Positions 19,219-27,873 of a DNA stretch of 64,000 bases are shown in pieces (position 1 is the first letter of the stretch; every line of letters begins with the position of its first letter). The position numbers and the translations under genes are program-made. The notes under the pieces were generated by a model that did no database searches, had not been told where the DNA came from, and saw nothing but the letters and a program-made list of their open reading frames with translations. The DNA is from Providencia hangzhouensis (GTDB lineage: Bacteria > Pseudomonadota > Gammaproteobacteria > Enterobacterales > Enterobacteriaceae), in NCBI RefSeq assembly GCF_029193595.2, contig NZ_CP135052.1, forward strand, positions 3,348,001 to 3,412,000, written 5' to 3'.

Positions 19219-20241
19219 CTATATGACCGGAATGAATTTTCCATTTACTAAAGAAAATATTGGGGAATGTACTCCAATAATTTTTCTATTTGCATCGTTA
19301 AAATAGCTATATGAAATAGGTGAATAATCAAAATCTTCTTTATAAACCAACTTTACCATTTTCCCATCATTCATAACTAAGGGTTCAAAATTATCCCAAG
19401 TAATTGGGATCATTGCGAATGCCTTCTGATTAAAATCAGCAGCTATTTCACGTGATTCAAGTTGTTCGTCAATCGTCCCTCCGGTTGTTTCTACCCAAGT
19501 TTTTAGTGAAGGAGCCAATATGTGTTTTATTTTTGATAAATCTTTTTGATTAAAAGCAGCCCAGAGTTCTAAATATGCGTCTTGTAACAATTTGCGTTGT
19601 TCTGGGGTATCTTGGTACCTTTCAGCGTTTACCCATTCCCATTCGGGTACTCCCATTACATTTATTTTTTTATTAAATTGGAATACTGTCATATCATGAG
19701 GATATTCATTGGGCCGAATATTCTGGCGTATTCTATTCTGATGTACTTTTTCTGTATTGGGGGCTTGAATCAATTTTTTCTCTACGTGTCTGTCCAGAGC
19801 ATCACCTTGATACGCTTCTGGCTCACCTTTTTCATTAATTTTAACCAGTAGCGTTGTTAATGGAATAATATCGCCATTATCCGTTATTTTATTGACCGTA
19901 ATCTCACATTTTGCATTCGGATTAAATTGATTGAGTTTATCTTTTGGTACCTCTTTAGTTGAAAACCAATTTGGTGATGCCATCTCAATGCTAATAGTAT
20001 TCTCACCATTACGCATCATTATCATCGAGTTTGTGCTTGTCGTACCAAAACCTAATCCGCCACTCACAAGACCTGAGCGGTTATTAGTTCCACTTACCCC
20101 ATTGGTTTTAACATCACAAAATGCGTATTTCATATCGACAGAAGTACGAATAAGAAAATCATTATCATCGGCATAACTCATAGACATATTTCCTAATATT
20201 AAGATTGTCGTCATACACAGTAAGTTGCTTAGTTTCATCAT
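19219..20241 (-). CDS. Secreted protein of unknown function in T6SS operon; candidate immunity protein
   Basis: 340 residues beginning with a Sec signal peptide (hydrophobic 5-20, cleavage near MSYADDN), so a periplasmic location is predicted. I recognise no family. The C-terminal third, from about residue 215 (DAYLELWAAFNQKDLSKIKH onward), looks alpha/beta and loosely recalls NTF2-like folds. Its ATG overlaps the stop of the 552-residue gene by one base, so the two are made together. Position right after a candidate effector and export to the periplasm are what an immunity protein to a periplasm-acting T6SS toxin would show. An accessory or secreted role is equally open. Confidence 0.55.
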   Translation of the reverse strand: MMKLSNLLCMTTILILGNMSMSYADDNDFLIRTSVDMKYAFCDVKTNGVSGTNNRSGLVSGGLGFGTTSTNSMIMMRNGENTISIEMASPNWFSTKEVPKDKLNQFNPNAKCEITVNKITDNGDIIPLTTLLVKINEKGEPEAYQGDALDRHVEKKLIQAPNTEKVHQNRIRQNIRPNEYPHDMTVFQFNKKINVMGVPEWEWVNAERYQDTPEQRKLLQDAYLELWAAFNQKDLSKIKHILAPSLKTWVETTGGTIDEQLESREIAADFNQKAFAMIPITWDNFEPLVMNDGKMVKLVYKEDFDYSPISYSYFNDANRKIIGVHSPIFSLVNGKFIPVI

Positions 20242-21899
20242 TAACCTTTTTCAAAAGTATTTTTTATAGCCGTGCCTGCTATGGATGTCGGTACGGCATT
20301 GACTGCTGAAGTAAACGCGGCTAGTTCCGGTCGTTGTCTTTCAGGTACTTTTCTAACTTGCCCCGCTAAATTAAAACGAATATCTGACTCGGTAGGCGTT
20401 AAAGGGTCTGCAAATTGGTAGATAGTCCAATCTGCGTCGAGTGGAGCACCCTCATAAAAAGCACTATCATCTTTTTTGGTTCGAAGAGAAATATCTGCCG
20501 TAAATTGAAATTTCAGCACAATACCATCATGACAAAGGACTAAGTCTATTCCATCATCATGGGCATCTAAAGCAAGTGCACCTTTTGTTTCGAATCGTAG
20601 ATGAAATTCAAAACACGCCTCTAAAAAAAGGACATTGGCTTTGATATAAGCACCCGCATCGGCTTTAAAGCCTATCTCAAACTTATTATCACCATCAAAT
20701 GCAAACTCTTGTTGCTTGTCAGGAGTTTGAGCCATCCCCACAAAACAGTGAACAGCAAAAGAGAAAGTAATATCAATATTAATACCCGCACTAAATTTAT
20801 CTTTACCTTTTTTCCTTTCTTCTAAAGCTTCACGTAACTTACTTATACCGCTGCTCAAGGCTTTGCCACCATAAAGCGCAAGTACCTGCAAAACATCAAT
20901 ATTAAATGACCCGCCCCAAAAAGGCTTCCCTTCTAATGCACAAACTAATCGAGCTGAATCACGCTGAGTTACATTCTCCATAAAGAAGGTTAATCCAATC
21001 TCGATATCTGAAAAATCGAAAGAGAAAATAGGATATTTATCGGCGAAAGGGGTCAATTTACCTTTTTGCTGATATAACAATTTTGTTTCGATATCATTAA
21101 TAATTTGACTGACTTTCAATATACCTGACAAGTCATCAAGAAACGTTTTTGTTTCGCTTATTTGCTTAATAGGCGTTAAATTATAGGGATGCCCTGCTAG
21201 CTCATAAAAAAAGCCGACATCAATACCTAGTGAGGTCGTTTTGACAAATGGGATCGGCGCTAATGTCCAGCCTTTATGGTACTTATTCAGCTTCTTCGGT
21301 AACGTATTTTCCCCTGGCCCGCCCTTGAGTCGTTCTGACTTTAATTTACTAATTTGCTTATCCCTTCGCTCTTTATCATTCGCTTCTCGAGTTTGAAAGG
21401 AGTAACTAAAATTGACAGAGAACCCAAACTTCACCGAAGGAATTACATCAAAAGTCCAATCTTGTTTCGTACCAAGGCAATTAGTCGCTGTAATATTGTA
21501 TCGTCTAGGCGACTTGAATGCGTCAATGGGCGCCAGCATATTGACAAAGGTATTGAGTAAATTACTTGCGCTAAAAGTCCCCGCATCACGACTTGCATTA
21601 TAGGAAACCGAAACCGATTGAGATGAACCCAAACTCAATGCTTGTTCATAGTTCTTTGAAGTGAGTATCGCGTTATGTTGAGCATTATTATGTTTCTTAT
21701 CATTGAGCAGGATTTCTAACGGAACCCCCTCGCCCTCATCAATCACTATTTCCGGTGATATAACATCCTCGCCCCGCCACTCTAAAATCACCTTATCCTT
21801 TGAGGTGTCTTTGACAAGTAAATCCAGATAACAAGGTTCCGGTATGTCACATGTTTGCGTTGCACACCCTACTTTAGGTGATATTAATTTATCACTCAT
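20241..21899 (-). CDS. Unknown 552-residue protein; candidate T6SS effector
   Basis: Not recognised. There is no signal peptide and no obvious transmembrane helix. It has a short Cys-rich N-terminus (VGCATQTCDIPEPC). From about 150 to the C-terminus many alternating polar/hydrophobic segments suggest amphipathic beta strands (VKFGFSVNFSYSFQTR; INIDITFSFAVHCFVG; LKFQFTADISLRTK). The gene follows a DUF4123 adaptor, overlapping it by one base (TAATG). DUF4123 genes normally sit directly upstream of the effector they load onto VgrG, so this is the most likely cargo. A beta-rich, pore-like or envelope-acting toxin is speculation. No catalytic motif is seen. Confidence 0.5.
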   Translation of the reverse strand: MSDKLISPKVGCATQTCDIPEPCYLDLLVKDTSKDKVILEWRGEDVISPEIVIDEGEGVPLEILLNDKKHNNAQHNAILTSKNYEQALSLGSSQSVSVSYNASRDAGTFSASNLLNTFVNMLAPIDAFKSPRRYNITATNCLGTKQDWTFDVIPSVKFGFSVNFSYSFQTREANDKERRDKQISKLKSERLKGGPGENTLPKKLNKYHKGWTLAPIPFVKTTSLGIDVGFFYELAGHPYNLTPIKQISETKTFLDDLSGILKVSQIINDIETKLLYQQKGKLTPFADKYPIFSFDFSDIEIGLTFFMENVTQRDSARLVCALEGKPFWGGSFNIDVLQVLALYGGKALSSGISKLREALEERKKGKDKFSAGINIDITFSFAVHCFVGMAQTPDKQQEFAFDGDNKFEIGFKADAGAYIKANVLFLEACFEFHLRFETKGALALDAHDDGIDLVLCHDGIVLKFQFTADISLRTKKDDSAFYEGAPLDADWTIYQFADPLTPTESDIRFNLAGQVRKVPERQRPELAAFTSAVNAVPTSIAGTAIKNTFEKG

Positions 21900-22837
21900 T
21901 ATCCATTTTCCTTTGCTAAGTCTGGCAACATATTTAAGATACGATTAGCCAAACGATATACTCGATAATTTCCGGAACCCGTTTCATCAGCTAAAGACAC
22001 GCGCCATTCTTCTGGAACATCCTCAATTCGATAAATTTGGTATAATGCCAGCATATAGGCAATTAACTGATAGGAATGTTTGTCATCGATTCTGTGCTGC
22101 TGACAAAATGACGACAAATCACTCGCTAATTGCCAATTTTGCCGCCAAGTGGTTTCACCATAACGCTCTTGTATTTTTTGTGCTCTCGGTGCTGGTCGTT
22201 CAAACGCACTGACAACCCAATCCTCTAATGAAAAATCCATTTGTGATTGATAACTCATACTTTTGGCGTGAATAAAAAAGTAAATTAACTGGTCTAAAAA
22301 TTGGCGTTCAAAAACGAGATTTACTGCATCATATTGAATGGGGGTAAAACGCATCAGCTTGCCCCCGAGCTTCGCATTATCCGGAAATCCGCGGCGCTCA
22401 CGCTCAAAGCGGGAAGCGGTTTCCTCTCCCCATAACAACGTCTTCAGCTGCGTGATAGGACCTAAAAATACATGCAATCGCCAATTATCAAAGGTTCCAA
22501 GCACATCCCACACATTGCGAGGGTCATAAAAACGCCAAAAGACCGGCTTTTCTTGTCCCGGTATCATCACCATCAAGTATTTGCGCAGATGCTGACGTAA
22601 CTCACGCATGGTTGCGTTCGTATAAACATAAATTCCCCAAGGCGTCTCTCGCGTACTTAACCAGCGTTGCACCTCTTCGGTCACTTCCACTAAATAGGGC
22701 GCTAATGACACAATTTCAGGTTGAATCGGTTCGCTGTATAAGCAACTCGCCGGCGGTTCGTGCTCGGCGAACAAATTAAAGACATCGGGCTCGGAAGCTG
22801 CATCGATAATGGCATAGCACGTTTCAGGTTTAACCAT
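21899..22837 (-). CDS. DUF4123 type VI effector adaptor/chaperone (Tap/TEC family)
   Basis: 312 residues. The DUF4123 domain fills the N-terminal half: CYAIIDAASEPDVF, then SLAPYLVEV, then WGIYVYTNATMRELRQHLRK and VFWRFYDPRN, the ordered phrases of the family. The C-terminal half is helical. Family members bind an effector and load it on the VgrG tip. It overlaps vgrG by 8 nt and the following gene by 1 nt, pointing to the 552-residue protein as its client. Confidence in the family is high; the client is inferred. Confidence 0.9.
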   Translation of the reverse strand: MVKPETCYAIIDAASEPDVFNLFAEHEPPASCLYSEPIQPEIVSLAPYLVEVTEEVQRWLSTRETPWGIYVYTNATMRELRQHLRKYLMVMIPGQEKPVFWRFYDPRNVWDVLGTFDNWRLHVFLGPITQLKTLLWGEETASRFERERRGFPDNAKLGGKLMRFTPIQYDAVNLVFERQFLDQLIYFFIHAKSMSYQSQMDFSLEDWVVSAFERPAPRAQKIQERYGETTWRQNWQLASDLSSFCQQHRIDDKHSYQLIAYMLALYQIYRIEDVPEEWRVSLADETGSGNYRVYRLANRILNMLPDLAKENG

Positions 22838-24938
22838 TTTCCGCCTCCTCTTGCCCTTCCTTCATGGGACAATGCGCCACAAAGGCCGCGCCACTGCTCG
22901 CAGCGGCTTTAAGTACCGCAGGGTTAGTCGCTTGCAGGATATCCCCAGGGCTTCCCCCTGAATTTAAGTTTATCGCCGGTCCTTTAATATCCACGCCACC
23001 GCTGTGAACAACGACAAAGCTTCCGCCCACTTTTAACGTGATTTTGCTGCTGCTTTGTAAGGTAATATCCCCTTGTGCATTCACGCTGACCACACCTTGT
23101 ATTGCCTTAACCAAATCCCCCTCAACCGAAAGGTGTTGGTCTCCCTCAACTTTGTCTTGATAGTTACCGGTTGTTTTGTGCGCTTGATTACCTTCAACCG
23201 TCACGGTCCGATTACTGGCAACAACCAGTTCATCGTTATGACCAATACTGGTTGTCCGGTCGTAATTAATCCGTTCACCCCGTGAGTTCAGCACATTGAT
23301 GGCCAAATTCTTTTGCGCATGGAGATAGATTTCTTCTTGGCCTGCCTCATCTTCAAAACGCAACTCATTAAAGCCATCCCCTTTGTGGGTTTTGGTGCGA
23401 AACGTCGTGCGCGTTTTGTGTTTCGGTAAATCAATTGGCGGCCGATTACGGCCATTATAAGTACAGCCCGTAATGATGGGTTTATCTATATCATTGTTAA
23501 GATAGGAAATAATTACTTCCTGCCCAATTCTGGGGATGGACATAAACCCAAAGCCATCGCCGTTCCAACCGTGGGCGACTCGCACCCAACAAGACGCGCT
23601 ATGGTCAGGTTTGCCGCGCCTGTCCCAATGGAAATAGACCGTAACCGCCCCTTGAGAGTTGGTATAGATTTCTTCACCCGGTGGCCCGACAACGGTAGCC
23701 AGCTCATCCCCATCCGCTGTAGGTTTATACCGATAGGGCGGTCGCCACTCTTGAGTACTGGGGATAAAGGACAGCTGGTTACTCAGTTGGGTGCCTTCAC
23801 CGCCACTGTTATCAGCAAGAGGTTGCACACCGTGATGGGATACGCTAATCACTTGCCACGTCGTATTCATTCGAGGACTAGGATGGTTTGATAGGCTAAA
23901 GATGCGTCCCGGTGCTAACTCAATGCAGTTAGTCGTCGCCGTTCCTACTTGCCGCTGGTTTTGTGATTGCTCGTAGCGAATTTGGTTGAAGGGCTGCCCC
24001 TCGGCATCTTCTTGAAAGCGACCATAGCTTTCAAATACTTCATGTTGTTGATGAACTTCCCCCGTGACTTGGTGGCTCAGTGGGTAAGAGGGGCGAAGTT
24101 GGTTGTAGTCTTTATCCACGCGGATATCGCTGCACAACTGCTCGGCATAGCGCCATGTGGTGGCGGTGCTGTCGGTGATATCCGTTTCAGATTGCGGATT
24201 ATAGGTGAGCGATATCCCCGCTTTCATGCCTAAATGACGGTCACTGTAAAACAGTTGTGGGCCTTCTTCGAACCAGTAATTAATCCCTTCTTCGGCAGCG
24301 AGGCGGCACCAGAACTCATACATCGTTTCACGCTTTTGGGTGATATACTCGCGTTTTAGATGCTCTTCAGGGTGGTAAAACTGCTTATCAAATTTGATGT
24401 GAGACTCGCTTAATAGCGTCTCAAGAATGTTCGGCACCGTCATATTTTGGAAAATGCGGCTGTCTTGCTTAAGCGTCATCACCCACATTTCAGGGCGTAT
24501 CACAAAGTGATACCAGGTTTTCACACCATCCGTATTGCCTTGCTCTGCACCCGCTAAGATACCTTGTACCCTGCGAAGAATTTTTCCATCTCGCTTTACA
24601 GTCAACGAGGAGGCCACACCCAGCACCGTTTGAAAATCAATCTCGGGTAACGGGCTGACCGCCTGAATCGACAGTGAAAAGAGCTGGGAAAGCCCTTCTT
24701 GCAAATCAAACTGGGTCACTTGAAAGGTATTTTCAGGTAACCCACCAATGGTACAGGTGAATACTAATCCCGTCCCCATTTCGCCACTCATAATACGGTC
24801 TAGCAGTTGACCATGGGCTTCTTGCAAGGCTTGGTCCTGTGCATAGGTTCTGCCACCCGCATACCCACCACCGTGAATAAGTGGGTTATTTTCGGGGCTG
24901 CCAAGTCGTTTGTTTTTATTGGGGTCTGTCCAAGACAT
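22830..24938 (-). CDS. vgrG: Type VI secretion tip protein VgrG
   Basis: 702 residues. After a ~50 residue N-terminal extension it has the gp27-like region (FQVTQFDLQEG; PEIDFQTVLG; REYITQKRETMYEFWCRLAAEE GINYWFEE), the gp5 OB fold (ATVVGPPGEEIYTNSQGAV; VRVAHGWNGDGFGFMSIPRI) and the DUF2345-type beta-helix with its repeated T/V/E-rich strands (about 560-680). A strong GAGGA precedes the ATG. It trimerises with PAAR as the spike. No C-terminal enzymatic extension is evident, so it acts as carrier. No T6SS baseplate or sheath genes are in this window, making this an orphan cargo cluster. Confidence 0.96.
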   Translation of the reverse strand: MSWTDPNKNKRLGSPENNPLIHGGGYAGGRTYAQDQALQEAHGQLLDRIMSGEMGTGLVFTCTIGGLPENTFQVTQFDLQEGLSQLFSLSIQAVSPLPEIDFQTVLGVASSLTVKRDGKILRRVQGILAGAEQGNTDGVKTWYHFVIRPEMWVMTLKQDSRIFQNMTVPNILETLLSESHIKFDKQFYHPEEHLKREYITQKRETMYEFWCRLAAEEGINYWFEEGPQLFYSDRHLGMKAGISLTYNPQSETDITDSTATTWRYAEQLCSDIRVDKDYNQLRPSYPLSHQVTGEVHQQHEVFESYGRFQEDAEGQPFNQIRYEQSQNQRQVGTATTNCIELAPGRIFSLSNHPSPRMNTTWQVISVSHHGVQPLADNSGGEGTQLSNQLSFIPSTQEWRPPYRYKPTADGDELATVVGPPGEEIYTNSQGAVTVYFHWDRRGKPDHSASCWVRVAHGWNGDGFGFMSIPRIGQEVIISYLNNDIDKPIITGCTYNGRNRPPIDLPKHKTRTTFRTKTHKGDGFNELRFEDEAGQEEIYLHAQKNLAINVLNSRGERINYDRTTSIGHNDELVVASNRTVTVEGNQAHKTTGNYQDKVEGDQHLSVEGDLVKAIQGVVSVNAQGDITLQSSSKITLKVGGSFVVVHSGGVDIKGPAINLNSGGSPGDILQATNPAVLKAAASSGAAFVAHCPMKEGQEEAENG

Positions 24939-24966
24939 GGGGGTTTCCTCTACAGGAGAAAAAGCG

Positions 24967-24995
24967 AAAAATGCAAACGAGCCTCGAGAGGCTCG
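24967..24995 (-). terminator. Attenuating hairpin between hcp and vgrG
   Basis: CGAGCCT and AGGCTCG form a perfect 7 bp stem (loop 4 nt), followed on the transcribed strand by TTTGCATTTTT. It lies 12 nt past the hcp stop and before vgrG. A partial terminator here would raise Hcp over VgrG, matching the need for many Hcp rings per spike. Confidence 0.6.
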
Positions 24996-25007
24996 CTAAA
25001 TTCGAAC

Positions 25008-25526
25008 TTACGCTTCGAGCGGTGCGCGCCAGTCATCGGCACCGGATGTGCCTGCAACGGTGTGTTCCCAATCGATTTTGCGGTAAGACAGAGACACTTC
25101 GATTAACTGTGTAAAGTCCGCTTTCGCCGGGTCTTGGCAGTGCGGCATTTGGCAATCGATATTGACGATAGTCGCATCAGTTAACGTGGTGGTGAAGAAA
25201 TGCTCTTGCTTGCCTTCAACCGATGTGCGGTACCATTTCAGTTCCACTTTCGGCAGCATTTCGCCAGACGCTAATGCGTTATACAGCAGCGGAACGGCTT
25301 TATTTAACGCCACGGTAAAACGGAACGGCTTGTGCGCACGTTGGCCTGAAGGTTGGCCGGATTGTGGGTCTGTCGGTACAGTCACAACGTGAGAAAACTC
25401 TTGCACTAACATTTGGTCTTCATGACCTTGTACATAAATATTACCGACAGAATCGGCAGTAAATGCACCGGCAGTGATGTTACCTTGGGTTTTTCCTTCA
25501 ATGGAAATATAACATGGAGTTGGCAT
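25008..25526 (-). CDS. hcp: Type VI secretion tube protein Hcp
   Basis: Hexameric ring protein that stacks into the T6SS inner tube and can carry effectors. 172 residues, the standard Hcp length, when started at MPTPCYISIEGKTQG; AAGGAT lies 7 nt upstream. A start nine codons earlier is open but adds non-family residues. Conserved phrases are GNIYVQGHEDQMLVQEFSH, GQRAHKPFRFTVALNKAVPL and a C-terminal SYRKIDWEH. It is the first gene of the operon, preceded by non-coding DNA that should hold the promoter. Confidence 0.96.
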   Translation of the reverse strand: MPTPCYISIEGKTQGNITAGAFTADSVGNIYVQGHEDQMLVQEFSHVVTVPTDPQSGQPSGQRAHKPFRFTVALNKAVPLLYNALASGEMLPKVELKWYRTSVEGKQEHFFTTTLTDATIVNIDCQMPHCQDPAKADFTQLIEVSLSYRKIDWEHTVAGTSGADDWRAPLEA

Positions 25527-26228
25527 AGCGATATCCTTTATCCAGAATGACAAATTGGGTTAAGTCGACATAATTATCGATTAATTTCCGTCATCTCAGC
25601 CCGTGCGCACGGTAAGATTTGAGTTAAGGATAATAAAAGCTTATGAATGGACTGTAAACCGGAGGGCCAGTTTGTATCTCTCTAGGATAAGTGACTTAGC
25701 GTAAACGGGTTGAAATATCGCTATATAATTCCGGAAAAACACCAAAAACGAATCATAACAAAATAATCATCGAACAAAAAATAGACCAAATTGCGATTAG
25801 CCCAGTAAGTTCTAATGTACATAGAAATAAACTATGTTACTAAATATTTCAACTTAAGAAGTTATCGCAACTACATGATTCAAAACAAATAAAATAGAGA
25901 ATTTAAGCTACCCTCTACTAGCAGTGAAATTATCACCCCAATTCAGCAGTGTATTTAGCTACCCAATGTGCAATTACAAGTTATTAATATCGATAGGTGT
26001 GCTAACCAACTATAAATTTTGCATTTTTACTGTGTGGTATAGGAGCGGTACAATAGTTTAGTAAGAAAGCACTATATTAAAGAATAATATTAAAAGAAAA
26101 ATAGGAGGATACTTTATCTAACCATATGAGAAGTATCGGCCATATTGATAATACGTTCAAATATCAAACTAAATCTTAGGTACATACATATTAAGTGAAA
26201 CCAACACTGCCACCGCTCGAATAAAACG
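25527..26228. other. Non-coding right edge of the T6SS region
   Basis: 700 bp of AT-rich sequence with no ORF that looks real. It holds the presumed hcp promoter (none clearly identified) and the right copy of the 70 bp repeat. A ribosome-site-like AGGAGG at about 26103 is followed only by a 17-codon frame and is not annotated. Confidence 0.5.
25784..25853. repeat. Right copy of 70 bp direct repeat flanking the T6SS cluster
   Basis: Ungapped partner of 16605-16674 in the same orientation. The palindromic core is slightly longer here (ACATAG-N7-CTATGT). Confidence 0.6.
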
Positions 26229-26690
26229 AAAATTTAATTCTATAAATATATTATTAATCCATCTTCTATGTTTTTCGAATCACAGCTAGGCGGCAAGAGA
26301 GCAAAGCCCTAGGAGCATACATAAGTATGTGACTAGGGTTCGTGAATGCAGCCAACAACGCTTTGATGTAAAAGGCAACTAAAATTTAATTCTATAAATA
26401 TATTATTAATCCATCTTCTATGCTTTTCGAATCACAGCTAGGCGGCAAGAGAGCAAATCCCTAGGAGCATACATAAGTATGTGACTAGGATTCGTGAATG
26501 CAGCCAACAACGCTTTGATGCAAAAGGCAACGAAAATTTAATTCTATAAATATATTATTAATCCATCTTCTATGCTTTTCGAATCACAGCTAGGCGGCAA
26601 GAGAGCGAAGCCCTAGGAGCATACATAAGTATGTGACTAGGGTTCGTGAATGCAGCCAACAACGCTGTGGTTTGAAAGGCGACGAAGATT
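26229..26690. repeat. Three tandem ERIC-type elements, 152 bp period
   Basis: Units begin at 26229, 26381 and 26533. Each has an AT-rich link (AAAATTTAATTC...) and an ERIC/IRU core: TAGGCGGCAAG, then CCCTAGGAGCATACATAAG with the inverted partner TATGTGACTAGGG, then GCAGCCAACAACGC. Copies 1 and 2 differ at only a few bases. The last unit ends inside the ybgI stop codon. ERIC elements are non-autonomous and transcribed as hairpins. Confidence 0.85.
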
Positions 26691-27432
26691 AGGCAGGGTT
26701 ATCGATATCGACAAACTCTGCATCTAACCCCTGCTCATCGACTAACCACTGAGTCAACGCCTTGATCCCATAACGCTCTGTTGCGTGATGCCCTGCACTG
26801 TAGAAATGGATACCCATTTCTCTTGCTATATGAATGGTTTGCTCGGAAACCTCCCCTGTTACAAAGGCATCTACGCCAAATTCTGCCGCTTGTAGGATGA
26901 AACCTTGCCCTCCACCTGTACACCATGCAATTTGGCGAATTTCTTCTTTTGCATTATCACCACAATGAAGAACTTTACGGCCAAGGCGAGTTTCTAAACG
27001 AGACGTTAATTCTGAAGGTGTAATAGGTTGATCAAAAAAACCAAATGGCATTAATGGGTCGATTTGGCCGTTCACCTGCACCCCCATAATATAAGCAAGC
27101 TGGGTATTATTACCTAACTGGTGATGTGCATCTAATGGGAGGTGATAACCATACAGGTTTATATCATTCGCTAATAATGTTTTTAAGCGATTTCTCTTCA
27201 TGCCTTTGATAATGGCTGGCTCATTTTTCCAAAAATAGCCATGATGAACAATGACGGCATCAGCTTTCTTTTCAACAGCAACATCCAGCAATGCTTGGCA
27301 AGCTGTCACCCCTGTGATGATTTTATGTACATGGGGCCGCCCTTCAACTTGCAATCCATTCGGTGCAAAATCTTGGAACTCACTAACTTTCAATTCGTCA
27401 TTAATGATTTCTTCTAATCTTAAATTATGCAT
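26689..27432 (-). CDS. ybgI: YbgI/NIF3-family metal-binding protein (GTP cyclohydrolase 1 type 2 homolog)
   Basis: 247 residues, same length as E. coli YbgI, a toroidal hexamer with a two-metal site. The metal ligands are visible: VIVHHGYFW (paired His near 63), PLDAHHQLGN (Asp near 101), and GHHATERYGI near 218-222. The phrase RNRLKTLLANDINLYGYHLP is near-identical to the E. coli protein. The physiological reaction is unsettled in the family. The stop codon coincides with the end of an ERIC repeat. Confidence 0.95.
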   Translation of the reverse strand: MHNLRLEEIINDELKVSEFQDFAPNGLQVEGRPHVHKIITGVTACQALLDVAVEKKADAVIVHHGYFWKNEPAIIKGMKRNRLKTLLANDINLYGYHLPLDAHHQLGNNTQLAYIMGVQVNGQIDPLMPFGFFDQPITPSELTSRLETRLGRKVLHCGDNAKEEIRQIAWCTGGGQGFILQAAEFGVDAFVTGEVSEQTIHIAREMGIHFYSAGHHATERYGIKALTQWLVDEQGLDAEFVDIDNPA

Positions 27433-27603
27433 TATGTTGTCCTTTTTACTGCACAGCTAAACGGTTTATCCACCAGTTTGAACGTAATTGACTGATAATC
27501 AATAAGCATAAACGGAAACATAATTTTTTTCTGTGTTATTTAGAACAAATCGAGGGCATTAATCGAGAAAAACCCAAGTGGATAGTAAATGCAAGTAAGA
27601 AAA

Positions 27604-27643
27604 TAAAAAAACAAAACCCCCACAATTCAACATTGTAGGGGTT
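27604..27643 (-). terminator. Terminator of ybfA
   Basis: On the minus strand ACCCCTACAAT pairs with ATTGTGGGGGT (one mismatch, short loop), followed by TTTTGTTTTTTTA. It lies 24 nt past the ybfA stop. Confidence 0.85.
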
Positions 27644-27666
27644 ATTACTCGCCATTAAGTACTAAA

Positions 27667-27873
27667 TTAGCGGTGACTTTCCAGCGTTGTCTCTGAACGT
27701 TCTAGCCAAACCGGTTTATCACTGGTTTTTGCCCAAACTTTATGTAAATGGCTATAAAACTTTGCTCTTTTTGGATAAAAAACCATAACCGGAAACGCAA
27801 TAATGCCAGCTGTTACAGCAGCAGTGCGGCGTGCAAGTACCTGATTACGGGAATATTCGCGATATGTGGACAT
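27667..27873 (-). CDS. ybfA: YbfA family protein (DUF2517)
   Basis: 68 residues, the same length as E. coli YbfA, with the shared phrase FYSHLHKVWAKTSDKPVWLE (FYSYLHRVWSKTSDKPVWM in E. coli). One hydrophobic stretch at about 20-34 suggests membrane association. The function is unknown. In E. coli it also lies next to kdpFABCDE and divergent from it. GGAGGAT precedes the ATG. Confidence 0.93.
   Translation of the reverse strand: MSTYREYSRNQVLARRTAAVTAGIIAFPVMVFYPKRAKFYSHLHKVWAKTSDKPVWLERSETTLESHR

Noticed and set aside
26135..26180. 17-codon frame after an AGGAGG at 26103
   Set aside because: The ribosome site is too far from the ATG and the peptide has no recognisable features.
26229..26690. 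Possible CRISPR array
   Set aside because: The whole 152 bp unit is repeated with no unique spacers; it matches ERIC architecture.
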